DNA of 64,000 nt. Source: Hysterium pulicare CBS 123377 (taxonomy: Eukaryota > Ascomycota > Dothideomycetes > Hysteriales > Hysteriaceae). Positions 12,662 to 23,972 of the stretch are shown here, one piece after another. Location of the stretch: the NCBI GenBank assembly GCA_000467715.1, contig AJFK01000627.1:1-64000 (forward strand). The letters run 5' to 3'. The position numbers and the translations under genes are program-made. The notes below the pieces were generated by a model. The model ran no database searches, had not been told where the DNA came from, and saw only the letters and a list, made by a program, of their open reading frames with translations. The first letter of the stretch is position 1. Each line of letters starts with the position of its first letter.

Positions 12662-14218
12662 CTAGTAGTTTCCAGTACTATGTTTCTTGCCTTGGATCTT
12701 CTCCATCCCTCCCATCCAGGGCCGCAACACTGCCGGTATGGTCACTGAACAGTCCCTTTCGTCCCAGTGATTCTCTAGAATTGCCGCAAGTACTCGTGGG
12801 ACAGCAAGTGCGGTTCCGTTCAGGGTATAGGGGAAATCCAACTTGCGACCAAGCTTCTCTAGTCGTACTCTTGTATGAAGCCTTCTGCTTTGATAGTCGG
12901 TGCACATGGACGTTGATGTGACTTCGCCCCAGCCATTGTCCTTCTCGCGCCTTGATGGAAAGAAAGCCTCAACATCCCACTTCCTCGTTGCGCTGGCTCC
13001 GAGATCGGTACATGGCATTTCGAGTATTCGACAGTGCAAGCCAAGAGATTGAAGTATTTCTGTTTGTATTGCCATCATCTCCTGGAATATAGACTCCGAG
13101 CTGGAAACACCAGAAGCAGCAAAAGCTTCATCCCCGATATTGTCCGGCAGTGTCCAAGCAAACATTTCTACCTTGGTAAACTCATGTACCCGGTACAGTC
13201 CTTTCGTATCAACTCCACGAGCTCCAGCTTCGGCGCGATAACACCTACTCGCTCCAACAGCTTTCAGGGGTAGTTCGACGTCTTCGATAACTTGGTTCGC
13301 TTTCATGCCAGCCAATGGTATTTCGGCTGTTCCGGCGAGAACTAATGCAGGTTTCGCTTTGTCCTTTTCTGCTTGTTCAATTGCGTATATTTGCTGCTCT
13401 CCGTTCTGGTCTCTTGGTTGAAAGCCACACGCAGCTGCAACGTGCGAATAGACTAGCGAGGGCGGTGATACTGCCATCCAACTTTTCCCCCTTGCCACAC
13501 TGAGTGCATATTGCACTAGAGCTTGCTCCAACATAGCACCTTCGTTTAGTAGATAATACCATCCCCATCCACTTGTATTTGCTGCACCCGAAAAGTCCAT
13601 TAGTCCAAGTTCGGAGCCAATGTGGACATGAGATCGCCACACTCGGTCCGATTTGGATGGTTCTGGTTCTGGATGATCGTTGATATAACCAATGACTTCT
13701 GGTTCAGTGCCAACTGGAGTGTGTGTGCTGCTGAGATTGGGCAATTCTTGGGCCAAGTTCTCCATCTCGTCCTGTAGTGCTGTCTCTTTCTGTTCGATGG
13801 CACCCAACTCGGCCTTTAACGTCTTTGCCTCATCCAAAAGTGTCTCCTTACTGGCGTTGGGGGATAGATCGCCTTCGGCATCGCCACTGCGAGATGCTGC
13901 ATTCGCCAGCTTTCGCCGCAGTAAATTATTGCGTTCTCGAAGACTTCGCGCGCTCAGCTGGAGAGCCTGCCACTGATCGAACAGCTCGATTATTCTCCAT
14001 GGTGTATTGCTATGAGCTTTGTAGTTTCGATCGATGCAGTTTTGCGCATAAAGTCCTGGGTTTTGTCGAATATGTTTGATGTCGATCAAGGGCTTAGGAG
14101 CGGCGGATGGTCTGCTGTATGTTCTACGGGCAGGCGTATATTGCTTTGGTTCCGCGGTACGAAGTAGTCTTGCACGGCATGTTGAGCAGGTAAGAAATGA
14201 TGTCGTCAGAATCCTCAT
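12662..14218 (-). CDS. DIA4: mitochondrial seryl-tRNA synthetase
   Basis: This is an intronless gene of 518 aa, class IIa synthetase, that charges mitochondrial tRNA-Ser. The first 40 residues (MRILTTSFLTCSTCRARLL, then Arg/Ser-rich) look like a matrix-targeting presequence. An N-terminal coiled coil (QLSARSLRERNNLLRRKLANA and a second helix near residue 130) is the tRNA-binding arm. The catalytic domain shows GLYRVHEFTKVEMFAW (motif 2 region) and LNGTALAVPRVLAAILEN (motif 3). Serine-site residues such as TAEIPLAG are present. The frame opens 39 nt earlier, but the ATG at 14218 gives the better presequence. It is divergent from the gene at 14429 across about 210 bp. Confidence 0.95.
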   Translation of the reverse strand: MRILTTSFLTCSTCRARLLRTAEPKQYTPARRTYSRPSAAPKPLIDIKHIRQNPGLYAQNCIDRNYKAHSNTPWRIIELFDQWQALQLSARSLRERNNLLRRKLANAASRSGDAEGDLSPNASKETLLDEAKTLKAELGAIEQKETALQDEMENLAQELPNLSSTHTPVGTEPEVIGYINDHPEPEPSKSDRVWRSHVHIGSELGLMDFSGAANTSGWGWYYLLNEGAMLEQALVQYALSVARGKSWMAVSPPSLVYSHVAAACGFQPRDQNGEQQIYAIEQAEKDKAKPALVLAGTAEIPLAGMKANQVIEDVELPLKAVGASRCYRAEAGARGVDTKGLYRVHEFTKVEMFAWTLPDNIGDEAFAASGVSSSESIFQEMMAIQTEILQSLGLHCRILEMPCTDLGASATRKWDVEAFFPSRREKDNGWGEVTSTSMCTDYQSRRLHTRVRLEKLGRKLDFPYTLNGTALAVPRVLAAILENHWDERDCSVTIPAVLRPWMGGMEKIQGKKHSTGNY

Positions 14219-14428
14219 CGCGTTCCCAAAGGTAGTGTCAGAGAGGGATGGAACCATGGCTCAACCACTTTCTTTTGAAGCTCGTCCGCCAAGCCCCCCA
14301 CATGCCTACCTATACTTAGTCGCGTCGTCGCTCTCAGTACTTCCTTCACCACACATTCGCTTTTCCTGTCTTGCACCAGCATTGCAGACAAGACCAAATA
14401 GGTTGGATTTGGCCATAGTATTTCAAAC

Positions 14429-15520
14429 ATGTCTACCCGACCACTCAAGCGCCGAGCTGATGCTGAACTGCATTCTCCCTCTACCTCGAAGGCACCACGT
14501 CGAATCGCGCCAGAAGCAATAACCCCACCGAAACCTACAAAGCCTACCATCAGACATCGAAATCACCCAGATAGCGGAGTGGGCCAAAACTTCCATTCTG
14601 TCCCATATCCTCTGGGGTTAATGCCGTACGATTCATGGTATACTCTTCACCATCAGCCCACCGAAACCACCGTCCATAGCTTCCGGTGTCCACAATGTCG
14701 AAAAGATAGGAAACCAACAGCACATGCTCGAAAGTTGTTCCTAGTTGCCGAACGACTATCTTGGGAAGATGGGGTTGTCCCGACGCTCGAGAAGAATCAG
14801 AATGAAGAAATGAATTGGGGTGTGAATTTCGAGTTAGGCATTATGGACCCGTTTGTCGAAGACGCAGAACAATTGCCGGGCGGAAAGAACAGCAGGGTGA
14901 ACATATCCTACCCATATAAGAATCATTTCGAAATGAGATCGGCCATGTCCCTCATTGCGACAACTAATAAGCTCAATGAAAGCTCCTACTGCGTTTGGCT
15001 GCAGATGATTCAGTGCGTACATGTGGGATTAGAGACTGTTCAGCTCGAAGACATTGCGCCAGGTTTAAGCCCGAAGAATAGACAGCCTCTACGCGAAGGA
15101 AATATGACCAATACACGAGAATCAACATCGGAATCCGAGACAGCCACGAAACCACGTGATCGAATGTCACATGATCGTGAGAGCCGTTATCCTCCCTTAT
15201 TGCCAACGCCTCCTTCGTCGTTTACGGAAAAGGAAGGAATGAATCAAGATTCAACCGACGAGCCACAAGTCATATTCGACATAGCACGCGAGTGCCCTTC
15301 CTCCAAAGCACAGGAAGACCCACCGAACCTACCAGGCCTGAGCAACCGAGAGTCCAACCAGACACCGAGCATGAGCTATAGCACGCTCCAAGACTTCTAT
15401 TCTCTCTTGGACAAAGTGGAACGTACCTCATTCGTTGGAGCGCAGTTCCTGGAAGCATATGCAGAATACCTCCGCGATGACCTTTGTGGAGATTGTTGGT
15501 TCAAACACAATGTCATGTGA
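14429..15520 (+). CDS. orphan protein with two CxxC pairs
   Basis: A single exon encodes 363 aa that I do not recognise. The N-terminus is basic and Pro-rich (PLKRRADAE, then PPKPTKPTIRHR). A CPQCRKDRKPTAHARKLF segment at about residues 88-105 gives one CxxC pair. A second, CGDCWFKH, lies eight residues from the C-terminus. The middle is acidic (WGVNFELGIMDPFVEDAE), then a Ser/Thr/Pro-rich disordered stretch follows. The two CxxC pairs could together make one zinc site although they are about 260 residues apart; that is inference. Nothing in the context explains its role beyond the short shared promoter with mitochondrial SerRS. Confidence 0.75.
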   Translation: MSTRPLKRRADAELHSPSTSKAPRRIAPEAITPPKPTKPTIRHRNHPDSGVGQNFHSVPYPLGLMPYDSWYTLHHQPTETTVHSFRCPQCRKDRKPTAHARKLFLVAERLSWEDGVVPTLEKNQNEEMNWGVNFELGIMDPFVEDAEQLPGGKNSRVNISYPYKNHFEMRSAMSLIATTNKLNESSYCVWLQMIQCVHVGLETVQLEDIAPGLSPKNRQPLREGNMTNTRESTSESETATKPRDRMSHDRESRYPPLLPTPPSSFTEKEGMNQDSTDEPQVIFDIARECPSSKAQEDPPNLPGLSNRESNQTPSMSYSTLQDFYSLLDKVERTSFVGAQFLEAYAEYLRDDLCGDCWFKHNVM

Positions 15521-16397
15521 CAAGAGAAGGACATTACCTAGGATACTCATTCTGTCGATACACTTGGTAAGAGCCCATGGAGATCTTACACTTCCAAGGT
15601 TGGCCTTTCATATGAATATCATTGAGTTATCGATACGTTTGATCTTTTTTTTATAACAGAACTGTGGGAGGCGTTACTTACACCATGGCGGCAAGCTTCA
15701 CTGGATACTCTAAATACCCCTCCATTTGATTTCGGGAAGCACAGTTTGTATGGCCTGTTGGGGCACTTTGTTTGTAGAACTAAGAAATCATTCTGAATAC
15801 TTTGACGACAGGAATTCTCTATACTTGCACTATTACCACGTGTTGAAAATTGCTATCACGCCCGATATAGCTTATGATTAAACAGTCAGTAAAAAGGGGA
15901 ACGGTATATATCAGAATCCTTCGAGTTTTATGGAAGCCTGCCATACCTGTCTTGGCATTGATCAGGGTCTGTGGCGGTGCTCGTCATCATCATTCAAGGC
16001 TGAGAGCATGCGCACAACCTTTCAAGGCGCACAACATCATTTTCACAAATGACATTTGCTTGTGACCACACCAATACAAAGGAAATGAAGTAACAATGAA
16101 TGATACCGTGAATCACTTGGGTATGATCGTGTGTACACTTGCGTAAAAGCCTGCGCTAGAACAATGGTCGGCCCACACTCTAGATTCCAGTGGCTCACCC
16201 ATACCTTCCGTGCACTGCTGAGCTGAACCTCCGATATCTCTCCTGCCCTCGCTTCAGGGCTTCTGCCTTGTACGTACTTCTTTCTCCTCTACAGACCATG
16301 CGATTCCTCTCGTAGAAGAGCCAGCTTCATACGCCGCCAAACGATATTCGCATCGTACGTACAGAACCGCATCACCACCTCCGACAACACCGTAGAT
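15521..16397. other. intergenic region
   Basis: This holds the 3' flank of the orphan gene and upstream DNA of the TLC gene, which share orientation. A T-run at 15647-15653 and several AT-rich stretches are seen but no gene, tRNA or repeat. Confidence 0.45.
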
Positions 16398-17608
16398 ATG
16401 CACGATCCCTTTCCATTCTCCATACCTCAAGGACTTGCAAAATATGTACAAGTCCTTGCCGATCATCTGGATCTGCCGACCCTCCCGCTTCACTTTCACG
16501 AAGTCCTCTTCGCCTTCTCGTTCTACCATATCGTGAATGCCTACATAGCGCCATTTCTATCCGCCCGACTCTTCCCGGTCTACTACGCCAAATTCAATGC
16601 GCGGACGAGGTTGAACTGGAATGTTCACATCGTGTCACTGGTGCAATCATGCCTTATCAATACTATGGCGCTATGGGTTATATTCAAGGATGAGGAGAGG
16701 AAGAGCATGACCCCGGAGGAGAAGGTGTGGGGATATACCGGTGCTTCTGGGTTGATCCAAGGATTTGCGGGGGGATACTTCCTGTGGGACTTCTTTATCA
16801 CCTCAATAAACCTTAACGTCTTTGGGATTGGGATGTTGATGCATGCGGTATCCGCGCTCTTCGTCTTCTCTCTAGGATTTGTACGTTTCACACTCTCCTA
16901 GAATAATTTCCTTTACCCCCGATTTCAATACGCTAACTGAATGCTTGTGGCAAACAGCGCCCCTTCCTAAACTACTACGGCCCAACATTCATCCTCTACG
17001 AACTCTCCTCCCCCTTCCTAAACATCCACTGGTTCTGCGACAAACTCAACTTAACCGGTTCCAAAATCCAGCTCTACAACGGCATCCTCCTTCTCCTAAC
17101 CTTCTTCTCCTGCCGCCTCATTTGGGGCTCGTACCAATCCATCCGCGTCTTCTACGACATCTACCGCGCCATGACCTCGGGCCAATCCTCCAACGAAATG
17201 AACGCGGCGAAAGCCACGCTCGAGGGCCGCGCTGATATAATGCGGTTTCATGGGAACAGGGAGATCCCACTCTGGCTGCCGGCTACTTATCTAGGTGCGA
17301 ATATCTGTCTGAATGGGTTGAATTGGTATTGGTTTGGGCAGATGATTGCGGCTATAAGGAAGAGGTTTGACCCGCCTTTGGGAACTAAGGGCACAGAGAA
17401 GACCAAAGGGGAGAAACAAGAACCATTGCTTGTTGAGGGGATCGATGTTGAGACGGATGCGGATAATGATGATGAGAGTGTGCCGCTCAAGGCGACTGGG
17501 GTGGATGGCACTGCGGAGCCGGCACAGGTTGCGAGGGGCATTTATGCGGATGGAAGGAGGACTGTGGAGGTTGAGAAGACGGAGGTTAGGAGTCGGAGGA
17601 GGGGATGA
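16398..17608 (+). CDS. TLC-domain multi-pass membrane protein
   Basis: Two exons (16398-16880, 16958-17608; intron 77 nt) encode 377 aa. Hydrophobic spans begin near residue 35 (HEVLFAFSFYHIVNAYIAPFL), with others near 75, 110, 130, 185 and 245, giving about six to seven helices. The order RTRLNWNVHIVSLVQSCLIN, then GYFLWDFF, then LMHAVSALFVFSLGF matches the TRAM-Lag1-CLN8 (TLC) fold of the TLCD/TMEM56 branch. After the last helix comes a charged tail (KGTEKTKGEKQEPLL, RSRRRG end). The Lag1 HH motif of ceramide synthases is absent, so it is more likely a TLCD-type membrane-lipid protein. The second exon continues with RPFLNYYGPTFILYELSSPFLNIHW, which is typical of these proteins. Confidence 0.88.
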
Positions 17609-18029
17609 GGAGTGGAAGGGGACAAGATGAGTTGAAGAAGAGGTTTGAGTATAGCCATGTAACGTCGTTCAATTTTTGTATTCAGCGATGGACTCCATAA
17701 TGAGGCGTTTGGCTGGAGTTGGTCATGAAGATTTGCGTTTTCTTACGGGCAACAATGGCTTATACTTGCATGCTGTACTTTGTACGTAGTTTATAGTTCT
17801 AGACGCTATAGACTTGTAATATACCTGCCTGAATCCTTGGAGCAATTTCAAGTGGTAGTTGACTGGGTATACAAAACCTAGCACCGTGAGTATACCGTCT
17901 TATCACTCCACAAATTTGACAACGTATCAAATCCAGATGCCATCTCATCAATACATACAAATTGATTCATTACATATATACACATTACCATTCCTAACTA
18001 TACAAATACCTCCACCACCAAAACCCACC
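17609..18029. other. intergenic, convergent 3' ends
   Basis: This is the space between the 3' ends of the TLC gene (+) and the carboxylesterase gene (-). No gene or repeat is seen. Confidence 0.5.
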
Positions 18030-20126
18030 TCACCCTCTATCCGCCTCCAAATAATAACCCAACGTATAATTCAACCAAGCACACTGCGGCACATCCTGAA
18101 ACCCCGCACTCCTTGCCGGATAATCCAACAACTTAATCGGTCCCTGCCGTCCACCCACCTCCACCCACGGCCCCGTTTCCAGCACCGCACTCACAGTAGT
18201 CTGATAACCTCTAGTCCGCAAATACGCCAGACTGGGATTCGGTTGTCCGCTCTTGACGAACTCGGCGAAGTATCCGCTGACGAGTTGCACCGAGTACAGA
18301 TCGTTGGCATCGCGGATCGGATTGATGTTTCCAAATACCCAGGGCATGTCGGCGCCGTGGTATCGGAAATAGGGGAGGTTGGGGTTTCCGTAGGGGTAGC
18401 CTGGGGTTATGGGTGGACCGCCTAGGTTGTTGGGGTCGTAGCCGGCGATTGTGCGGTCCATTTGGTAGTAGTATGCTGAAGGGAAGGCTCCGGATTGAGC
18501 TCCGGCGTAGACGGTGGCTTGGTCGATGCAGCGGAAGGTTTTGTCTGTTGCGACCCGCTGGGAGACGTTGAAGGAGTCTAGAGTCACGTTTCCGGTGGAG
18601 TAGTAGGGGAAAAGGCCTGAGTCGATGATGGCTTGAGCATAAGAGGCTGAGATGCCCAACGCGGCTTGAATACCGGCGGATTCGTTGGCAACGGGCGTTT
18701 TTGGGTATGTAGAGAAGGAGGCTCCATCATTAGCGACGTTGCCAAAGATGACAGGAACGTGGGCTGTGCTGGCGTTCTTAGTAGATACGATGAGCTGCTC
18801 TGTGTTGACGTATTTGCCGTCTTGCACAACGTAGCGCGCTACGGTAGGAAGGCCAACGAGTTTAAGAGCTGGAACTTGCTTCAAGCAGGCAATTTGAGCA
18901 TTTATGGAGCTAGTGTTGCAGCCTGCCGCTGAGAAGATTTGCTGACCAGCTACATTATAGGATTGCCCAATGGTGTAGTAGGAACTGTAGGTGGTGCCGT
19001 AATCTCCTGATAAACCGAGATCAACACCTCCACCTAGATTGGACATGGCAACTCCACCTTGGAATTTGCCAATGGCTGGGGGAGAGCCAAGGAGAGTCCT
19101 GACGGACCCTGCACCTGCGCTTTCGCCGATGATAGTGATCTGTTCAGGATCTCCTCCAAACGATGCGATATTCTTGATGGTCCAATCGAGTGCAACAATT
19201 TGGTCTGCGATACCGTAGTTGCCTGTAATGTTCGTGCCTGGAATGGCCAGAAAGCCTAGCGTCGAAAGGCGATAGTTAATGTTGACAATGACGATATCTT
19301 CTCTGCTGGCAAGATTGCCTCCATCACTCAAAGAGTCAGCACCACTTCCTCCAGTAAAGCCACCGCCGTGTATCCAGAACATTACAGGTCTTAGGTTGTC
19401 TGTCGAGCCTGCTTTTGGAATATAAGGGGTCTGGATGTTTAAAAATAAACAATCCTCACTGCCGGAGCCGCTTTGCGCGCATTGTGAACCATACGCCGTG
19501 GCCTGGATGGTTTGGCCCGTCTTCGAGTACGGGTTCGAGTAAACCCATCGCTGAGGTGGATCTGCATAGGGGATTCCATCAAAGCGGAAACTCTTCTTAT
19601 TTCGATATCCAACATAAGTATTTTCTGTAGAGGCAATAGTAATCTCAGACCCATTAACAGCCGTGGCTTGTGCAGTATTGTTATTCGCAGATTGTGTGCA
19701 AAGGACTGGAAGCTCGACTCCACTGTGAGGCAATGCTGGAAAAGTGATTGAACCTAGATTCTCTGCTACTGCTACCACACCTTCCTGGATGAAGTATCCC
19801 TGGACTGGATCCGAGTAGCCTGCGAATGCCTCATATGAAAGTGCATGGAGGAAGTCTGAATTGTATTGTTGAAGTGCTGATTTGGAAAGTAGCTTCTCAT
19901 TCAATGCCGCGCATGCTCCTGCTACACTTGTCCGTGGTACTGGATCCAGCAGAATTGCACCAATATGATTTTTGTCGTCTGAGCCGTTGAGGTTGTTCTG
20001 ATAGAGAAGGGTCAAGGATGTGTCGGCGTTGGATACACTGAGAGGAGATCTCGAATCAAGAGGTTGAGGACGGGATAGAGAGATGAAAGCTGCTCCAAGC
20101 GTAAAAAGAACACCAGGAGATGCCAT
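18030..20126 (-). CDS. secreted type B carboxylesterase/lipase
   Basis: An intronless gene of 698 aa. A signal peptide (MASPGVLFTLGAAFISLSRP) is followed by about 130 residues not found in short esterases, and then by the alpha/beta-hydrolase domain (FDGIPYADPP, EDCLFLNIQTP, PVMFWIHGGGFTGGSG oxyanion region). The nucleophile is Ser in GESAGAGS near residue 335. The His is in FRYHGADMPWVFG near residue 590. The acid position reads ANDGASF, so Asp replaces the Glu usual in cholinesterase-like members. Many sequons suggest glycosylation. The substrate cannot be told from sequence. The frame is open 60 nt further upstream, but the chosen ATG puts the signal peptide at the N-terminus. Confidence 0.93.
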   Translation of the reverse strand: MASPGVLFTLGAAFISLSRPQPLDSRSPLSVSNADTSLTLLYQNNLNGSDDKNHIGAILLDPVPRTSVAGACAALNEKLLSKSALQQYNSDFLHALSYEAFAGYSDPVQGYFIQEGVVAVAENLGSITFPALPHSGVELPVLCTQSANNNTAQATAVNGSEITIASTENTYVGYRNKKSFRFDGIPYADPPQRWVYSNPYSKTGQTIQATAYGSQCAQSGSGSEDCLFLNIQTPYIPKAGSTDNLRPVMFWIHGGGFTGGSGADSLSDGGNLASREDIVIVNINYRLSTLGFLAIPGTNITGNYGIADQIVALDWTIKNIASFGGDPEQITIIGESAGAGSVRTLLGSPPAIGKFQGGVAMSNLGGGVDLGLSGDYGTTYSSYYTIGQSYNVAGQQIFSAAGCNTSSINAQIACLKQVPALKLVGLPTVARYVVQDGKYVNTEQLIVSTKNASTAHVPVIFGNVANDGASFSTYPKTPVANESAGIQAALGISASYAQAIIDSGLFPYYSTGNVTLDSFNVSQRVATDKTFRCIDQATVYAGAQSGAFPSAYYYQMDRTIAGYDPNNLGGPPITPGYPYGNPNLPYFRYHGADMPWVFGNINPIRDANDLYSVQLVSGYFAEFVKSGQPNPSLAYLRTRGYQTTVSAVLETGPWVEVGGRQGPIKLLDYPARSAGFQDVPQCAWLNYTLGYYLEADRG

Positions 20127-21742
20127 AATTGGTAACAATGAAGCAATGACTCGGGAAACTTGTCCTTCGGAGACTGCCTTCTCCAATTGAGCAGCGGATT
20201 AAACGTCAGAATGAGGTTGCCTGTCATGAAGCTTTATAGAAGCTCCCGGGCACCAGGAACCGGTCATTCAAACAACGATCATAAAGTGGAGCAATGACCT
20301 ACCTTTCCATACCATACCTGATTAGCAAGATCTCATATGAAAATATATTGGATTAGCCTTCTAGCGTGCTAGATTTTCCCGGGAATCGTCAACTTGCATT
20401 GAAGATCAATTTCCGGTCAAGGGCGGGAATATTTGATTGTAATTGGCCTGTCTTATGGATCATAAGGACAGGAAATGTACATGGATTCATTTTCGTATGT
20501 CGTGCGCTTCAATGGTGACTCTGGAAAGGTTAACGGCAGTTGAACATAACGGGCTATTGGACTCCAGTTCCCTTATGGCCGAGCCGCTTCTTGAGTAATG
20601 GTCGGCTGGTAAACACTCAGAACAGCCCTGCTGGAGACGGCACACTGCCATGATGCTGTCGAATTCCCTGTAGATTTGCCATGCGAGAGGGGTGGTCTTT
20701 TAACCGTTTAGCCAACGGGATGGGCATGATCTAACAAAAGCTTTTATGATGGTTCCCCACAGGACGCTAGTCGAACTTGCATGGCTCTCCGCAGTTGGAA
20801 CTACTCTAGAATATCATGATGCGGGCTGTCTTGTTGATGTTAGAAATGATCTGAAGATTCAATGTTCGGGACTAACAGAGAGACCCATAGGTACAACTTC
20901 TGAGCTTAGCAATCCAGGACTGCGTTGTTTCGACGCCCTTCGACGAGAACCACTTCCTCCTTCACGAATCATAAAATGCGCACGGAGATAAAAAGAACCC
21001 CGTACATTATATATTGCGATCGATTACTAATGCTCTGAAGAGAGCCGGTATCGAACAAACTCTGGAGAAGTCTTGTAAGCCAAGAGGCAAAATGATCGTG
21101 CTAGATCACGGGTTATCAAGAGAAGTCAAGAAAACAATCCACAAGTAAAGAGGCGATGACCTGCATGACGCTCATTGCAGCTCGAAAGGCATGCCAGGAG
21201 AAGGGTAGGTATCTTTTGACGGGACGCTGACTAAGCCGGGGTACTTCCTCCAGGGCATTAACACATGGGCAACCGTTGTTCCTCCAAGCCTCAATCCTTG
21301 ACCTATCGACCTAATCTCGAAGTCTGGAGGAAACCACAACCGAATCTCCTCATTATCGGCCTGCCAACAGAGAACGACGCCAATTCCCCGCAGCCACCAT
21401 GAGGTTGCCCTATCACAGAGCCACAGAATAGCTTATCGACCTGCCTAATCCAGTCGGAATATTGCACATCTTCTACCAGAAACTTTCCTAAATCCGCCTA
21501 ACATCCGCCGAAGGATTACTATCCGCGAAAAATGCCATCTTGTTGTCCATGGATAAGACCAGCGATCGAAATGAGGTCACAGTTTGCAAAAATGCTAAGT
21601 CGGAACTCCATTCCGAAGGAGAGAGGATGAGGCTCTTTAAGATGTATTTATATAGCTGAGTTTCCCAAGGATTCCAATTCGGATTATACGCTCTCAATTC
21701 AAGCTCTTCCTTCCACAGTTCCTGAGTCTCAAGACTTCCAAA
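20127..21742. other. long divergent intergenic region
   Basis: About 1.6 kb lies between the divergent carboxylesterase and isochorismatase-like genes. Short frames (for example 20746-20991 +) show no domain. It probably contains both promoters. No repeat, tRNA or mobile element was recognised. Confidence 0.45.
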
Positions 21743-22990
21743 ATGCTCGTCTCAATAATACTCCCGTTGTTGCTAGCAACCGGGTTGGCTTCTCCAACTC
21801 CAAACCCTCAATTCACAGAGGGCACAGTCGTAACTCTCTCCGGCGCCCCATTCAGCGGTGCCAACACCTCCCTGCTCGGAAACTTCTACAACTACTGGGG
21901 CAAACCCTCTGCCGATGTCTTCGACCTCACGCGCTCCATTTCCTCCCCCGTAACAACCCCTCTCACCATCCCCATGCTTGGATCGCGCAAAACCGCAATC
22001 ATCGAGCCCAACCGAACTGCGCTCGTGATTATCGACATGCAGAATTTCTTCCTGAATCCTACATTGAGTCCGCATGCGACGGGTGGGAGAGCGGCGGTGC
22101 AGCCGACTCTTAACATGATTGATGGGTTCCGAAGCAAGGGAATGAAGGTGCTTTGGACGAATTGGGGATTGGATGCGTATGATCTACTTACCATTCCTCC
22201 CGCCTTTTTGAGTGGGTTTAGTGACAATGATGATCCGTTGAGTAAGCAGCCCTAAGACTCTGAGTTGAGAAATTGAAACTAATTGGTGCGGTATTTAGAG
22301 ACCTTCGGTAGCGAAATGGGAATGGTCGATGGTGTTGATGCTGGAAAGTTGTTGATGCGAGGATCGTGGAACGCGCAACCTTATGGCCCATTGTATGATG
22401 CCCAGGTAAAAGGTGTAGCCGATGGGACTGACTTTTATTTCCACAAAAGTATGAATTGCCTTCCAGGAGCCTTCTACCTGCCTAAGTTTGTGCTAACTTA
22501 ATGTTTTAGATCGATTGAGTGGACTCTGGGGTGCTCAAACGCCATTGGGTCTGTGGTTGATGGAGAACCAGATCACGACATTATTCTTTGGAGGTGTCAA
22601 TGCGGATCAGTGTGTGGTAAGTGTCCCATTCGAGAATCAATTGCACGGCAGACAACTGATTGATATGTACAGTGGGGAACATTCCTCGATGCCTACTACA
22701 AAGTGAGTTTAAACCAAGCCCAACTTCAAGGATTCAAGAACTTACCAAGGCCAGGGCTTCGATGTTGTATATGTCGATGACATCTCCGCAACAACCAGTC
22801 CAGAGTAGTAAGTGCTGCCCAATTCTTTTGCTGATCCATTAACTTACAAAGTATCTAGTGCCACAGAAATGGTTAGATACAACGCAGATGGTAAGTTTCC
22901 ACTCAATGCTCGTGATATCGGAGTTGATCTGACCCTTTTGCAGGTGATGGTTTCCTGACGAATTCCACTTTGTTTCTCTCGGCGTTGTAA
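21743..22990 (+). CDS. secreted isochorismatase-like cysteine hydrolase
   Basis: Seven exons are proposed (21743-22241, 22299-22448, 22510-22616, 22673-22702, 22755-22807, 22859-22890, 22944-22990) with six introns of 51-61 nt, giving 305 aa. A signal peptide (MLVSIILPLLLATGLASP) is followed by the isochorismatase-hydrolase core: TALVIIDMQNFFLNP (catalytic Asp), KVLWTNWGLDAYD, and, after splicing, TTLFFGGVNADQCVWGTFLDAYYKGFDVVYVDDISATTSPE, where the Cys of DQCV is the nucleophile position. The Lys of the triad probably lies in the exon 1-2 region. Such proteins hydrolyse isochorismate, nicotinamide or related amides and esters; the actual substrate is unknown. Secretion is unusual among this superfamily but common in fungal paralogs. 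The 30-nt and 32-nt exons make automatic annotation error-prone. Confidence 0.9.
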
Positions 22991-23238
22991 AGAGGAAGGG
23001 TTCTACGTCAAAGTGTTCATAGTGAAAATGGTAGACTCGAAAATGTAGTAGTAGATAAAAGTTATGAATGAATGTACTTATCAATATGGTTGTCATAGAA
23101 TTCTATGTTTAAGTCTTGACGCCCTTTTAATATTACGCCAGCGCTTGACAGTGTCAGAGACCCCCAATACACATAAGACAATTCCAGCATGGAACAGTCT
23201 TCGCATCTTAAAACATCCACAGTACCTCCTCAACCCGA

Positions 23239-23972
23239 TCAATTTGGCACTTTCTTATTCCTAGTCCTCCAGCTCCTCACGCCAGCATCAACCTCCCCCC
23301 TCGTAACCCCATCCCTAACCAACCACATAACAACCCCCAAAACCTCCACATTCTTATTTCGACTCTCATCATCAAAGAACAGCATATCCTCATACTCGAT
23401 CCCGGACTCTTTCCGTATCCGCTCGAAATGCGTAGTCTTGCTACCGGGGTATATCTGCATGTAATCAAAGAGGTCGATAGCGCGAGGGGAGGAGCCAGAG
23501 ATTTTAGTAGTTTGCGGGATGCGCAGGAGCTTGAGCATTTCGCGACCGAGCTCGGGAGCACAGGTGCGCGAGGCGGCGCCGATTTTTATGTCTTTTTGGC
23601 GGAGCTGGAAAATCTGGGAGTTAGTGTCTTGAATGAAGTATCGAGGAATACAATTTCTGTTGCAATATTGTAATGATACAATAACACAGGAGTACCACTC
23701 ACAGCATCTAGAATCCCCGCTACGTCCTTGTAGAATCCATACCCCTCTCCATATCGATCCTTAACCTTCAATCCACCTTCTTGTGCTTTGATTGGAGGTG
23801 TAACGTGTGTGTCGACCCAGAAGGGCCAGAGTGTGTAGTCGAGGTCGAAGACTATGAGCTTAGGAAGTGGTAGGCCATCTGTAAGTGTTGATGGCCACGA
23901 AACGGCTTCTGGGGGTGCTGTAGTTGTCGTGGTGGGGTCTGAGGTTGATAAGCTGGCTCTGCGGCGAGGCAT
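23239..23972 (-). CDS. magnesium-dependent phosphatase-1 (HAD) family protein
   Basis: Two exons (23972-23703, 23604-23239; intron 98 nt) encode 211 aa. The HAD nucleophile motif is FDLDYTLWPFWVDTH (DxDxT type), the second motif IGAASRT follows the splice, and FFDDESRN carries the Mg-binding acids. This layout matches MDP-1, a soluble HAD phosphatase that in mammals acts on fructosamine phosphates and phosphotyrosine analogues. The N-terminus is a short basic, Thr-rich tail. Two acceptors 9 nt apart are possible at the intron end. The one ending at 23605 yields ILDALRQKDIKIGAASRT and fits the family better. Confidence 0.92.

Noticed and set aside
16398-17608. Ceramide synthase (Lag1/Lac1) identity for the TLC protein
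   Set aside because: The double-His Lag1 motif and the usual N-terminal spans are not seen; a TLCD-type protein fits better.
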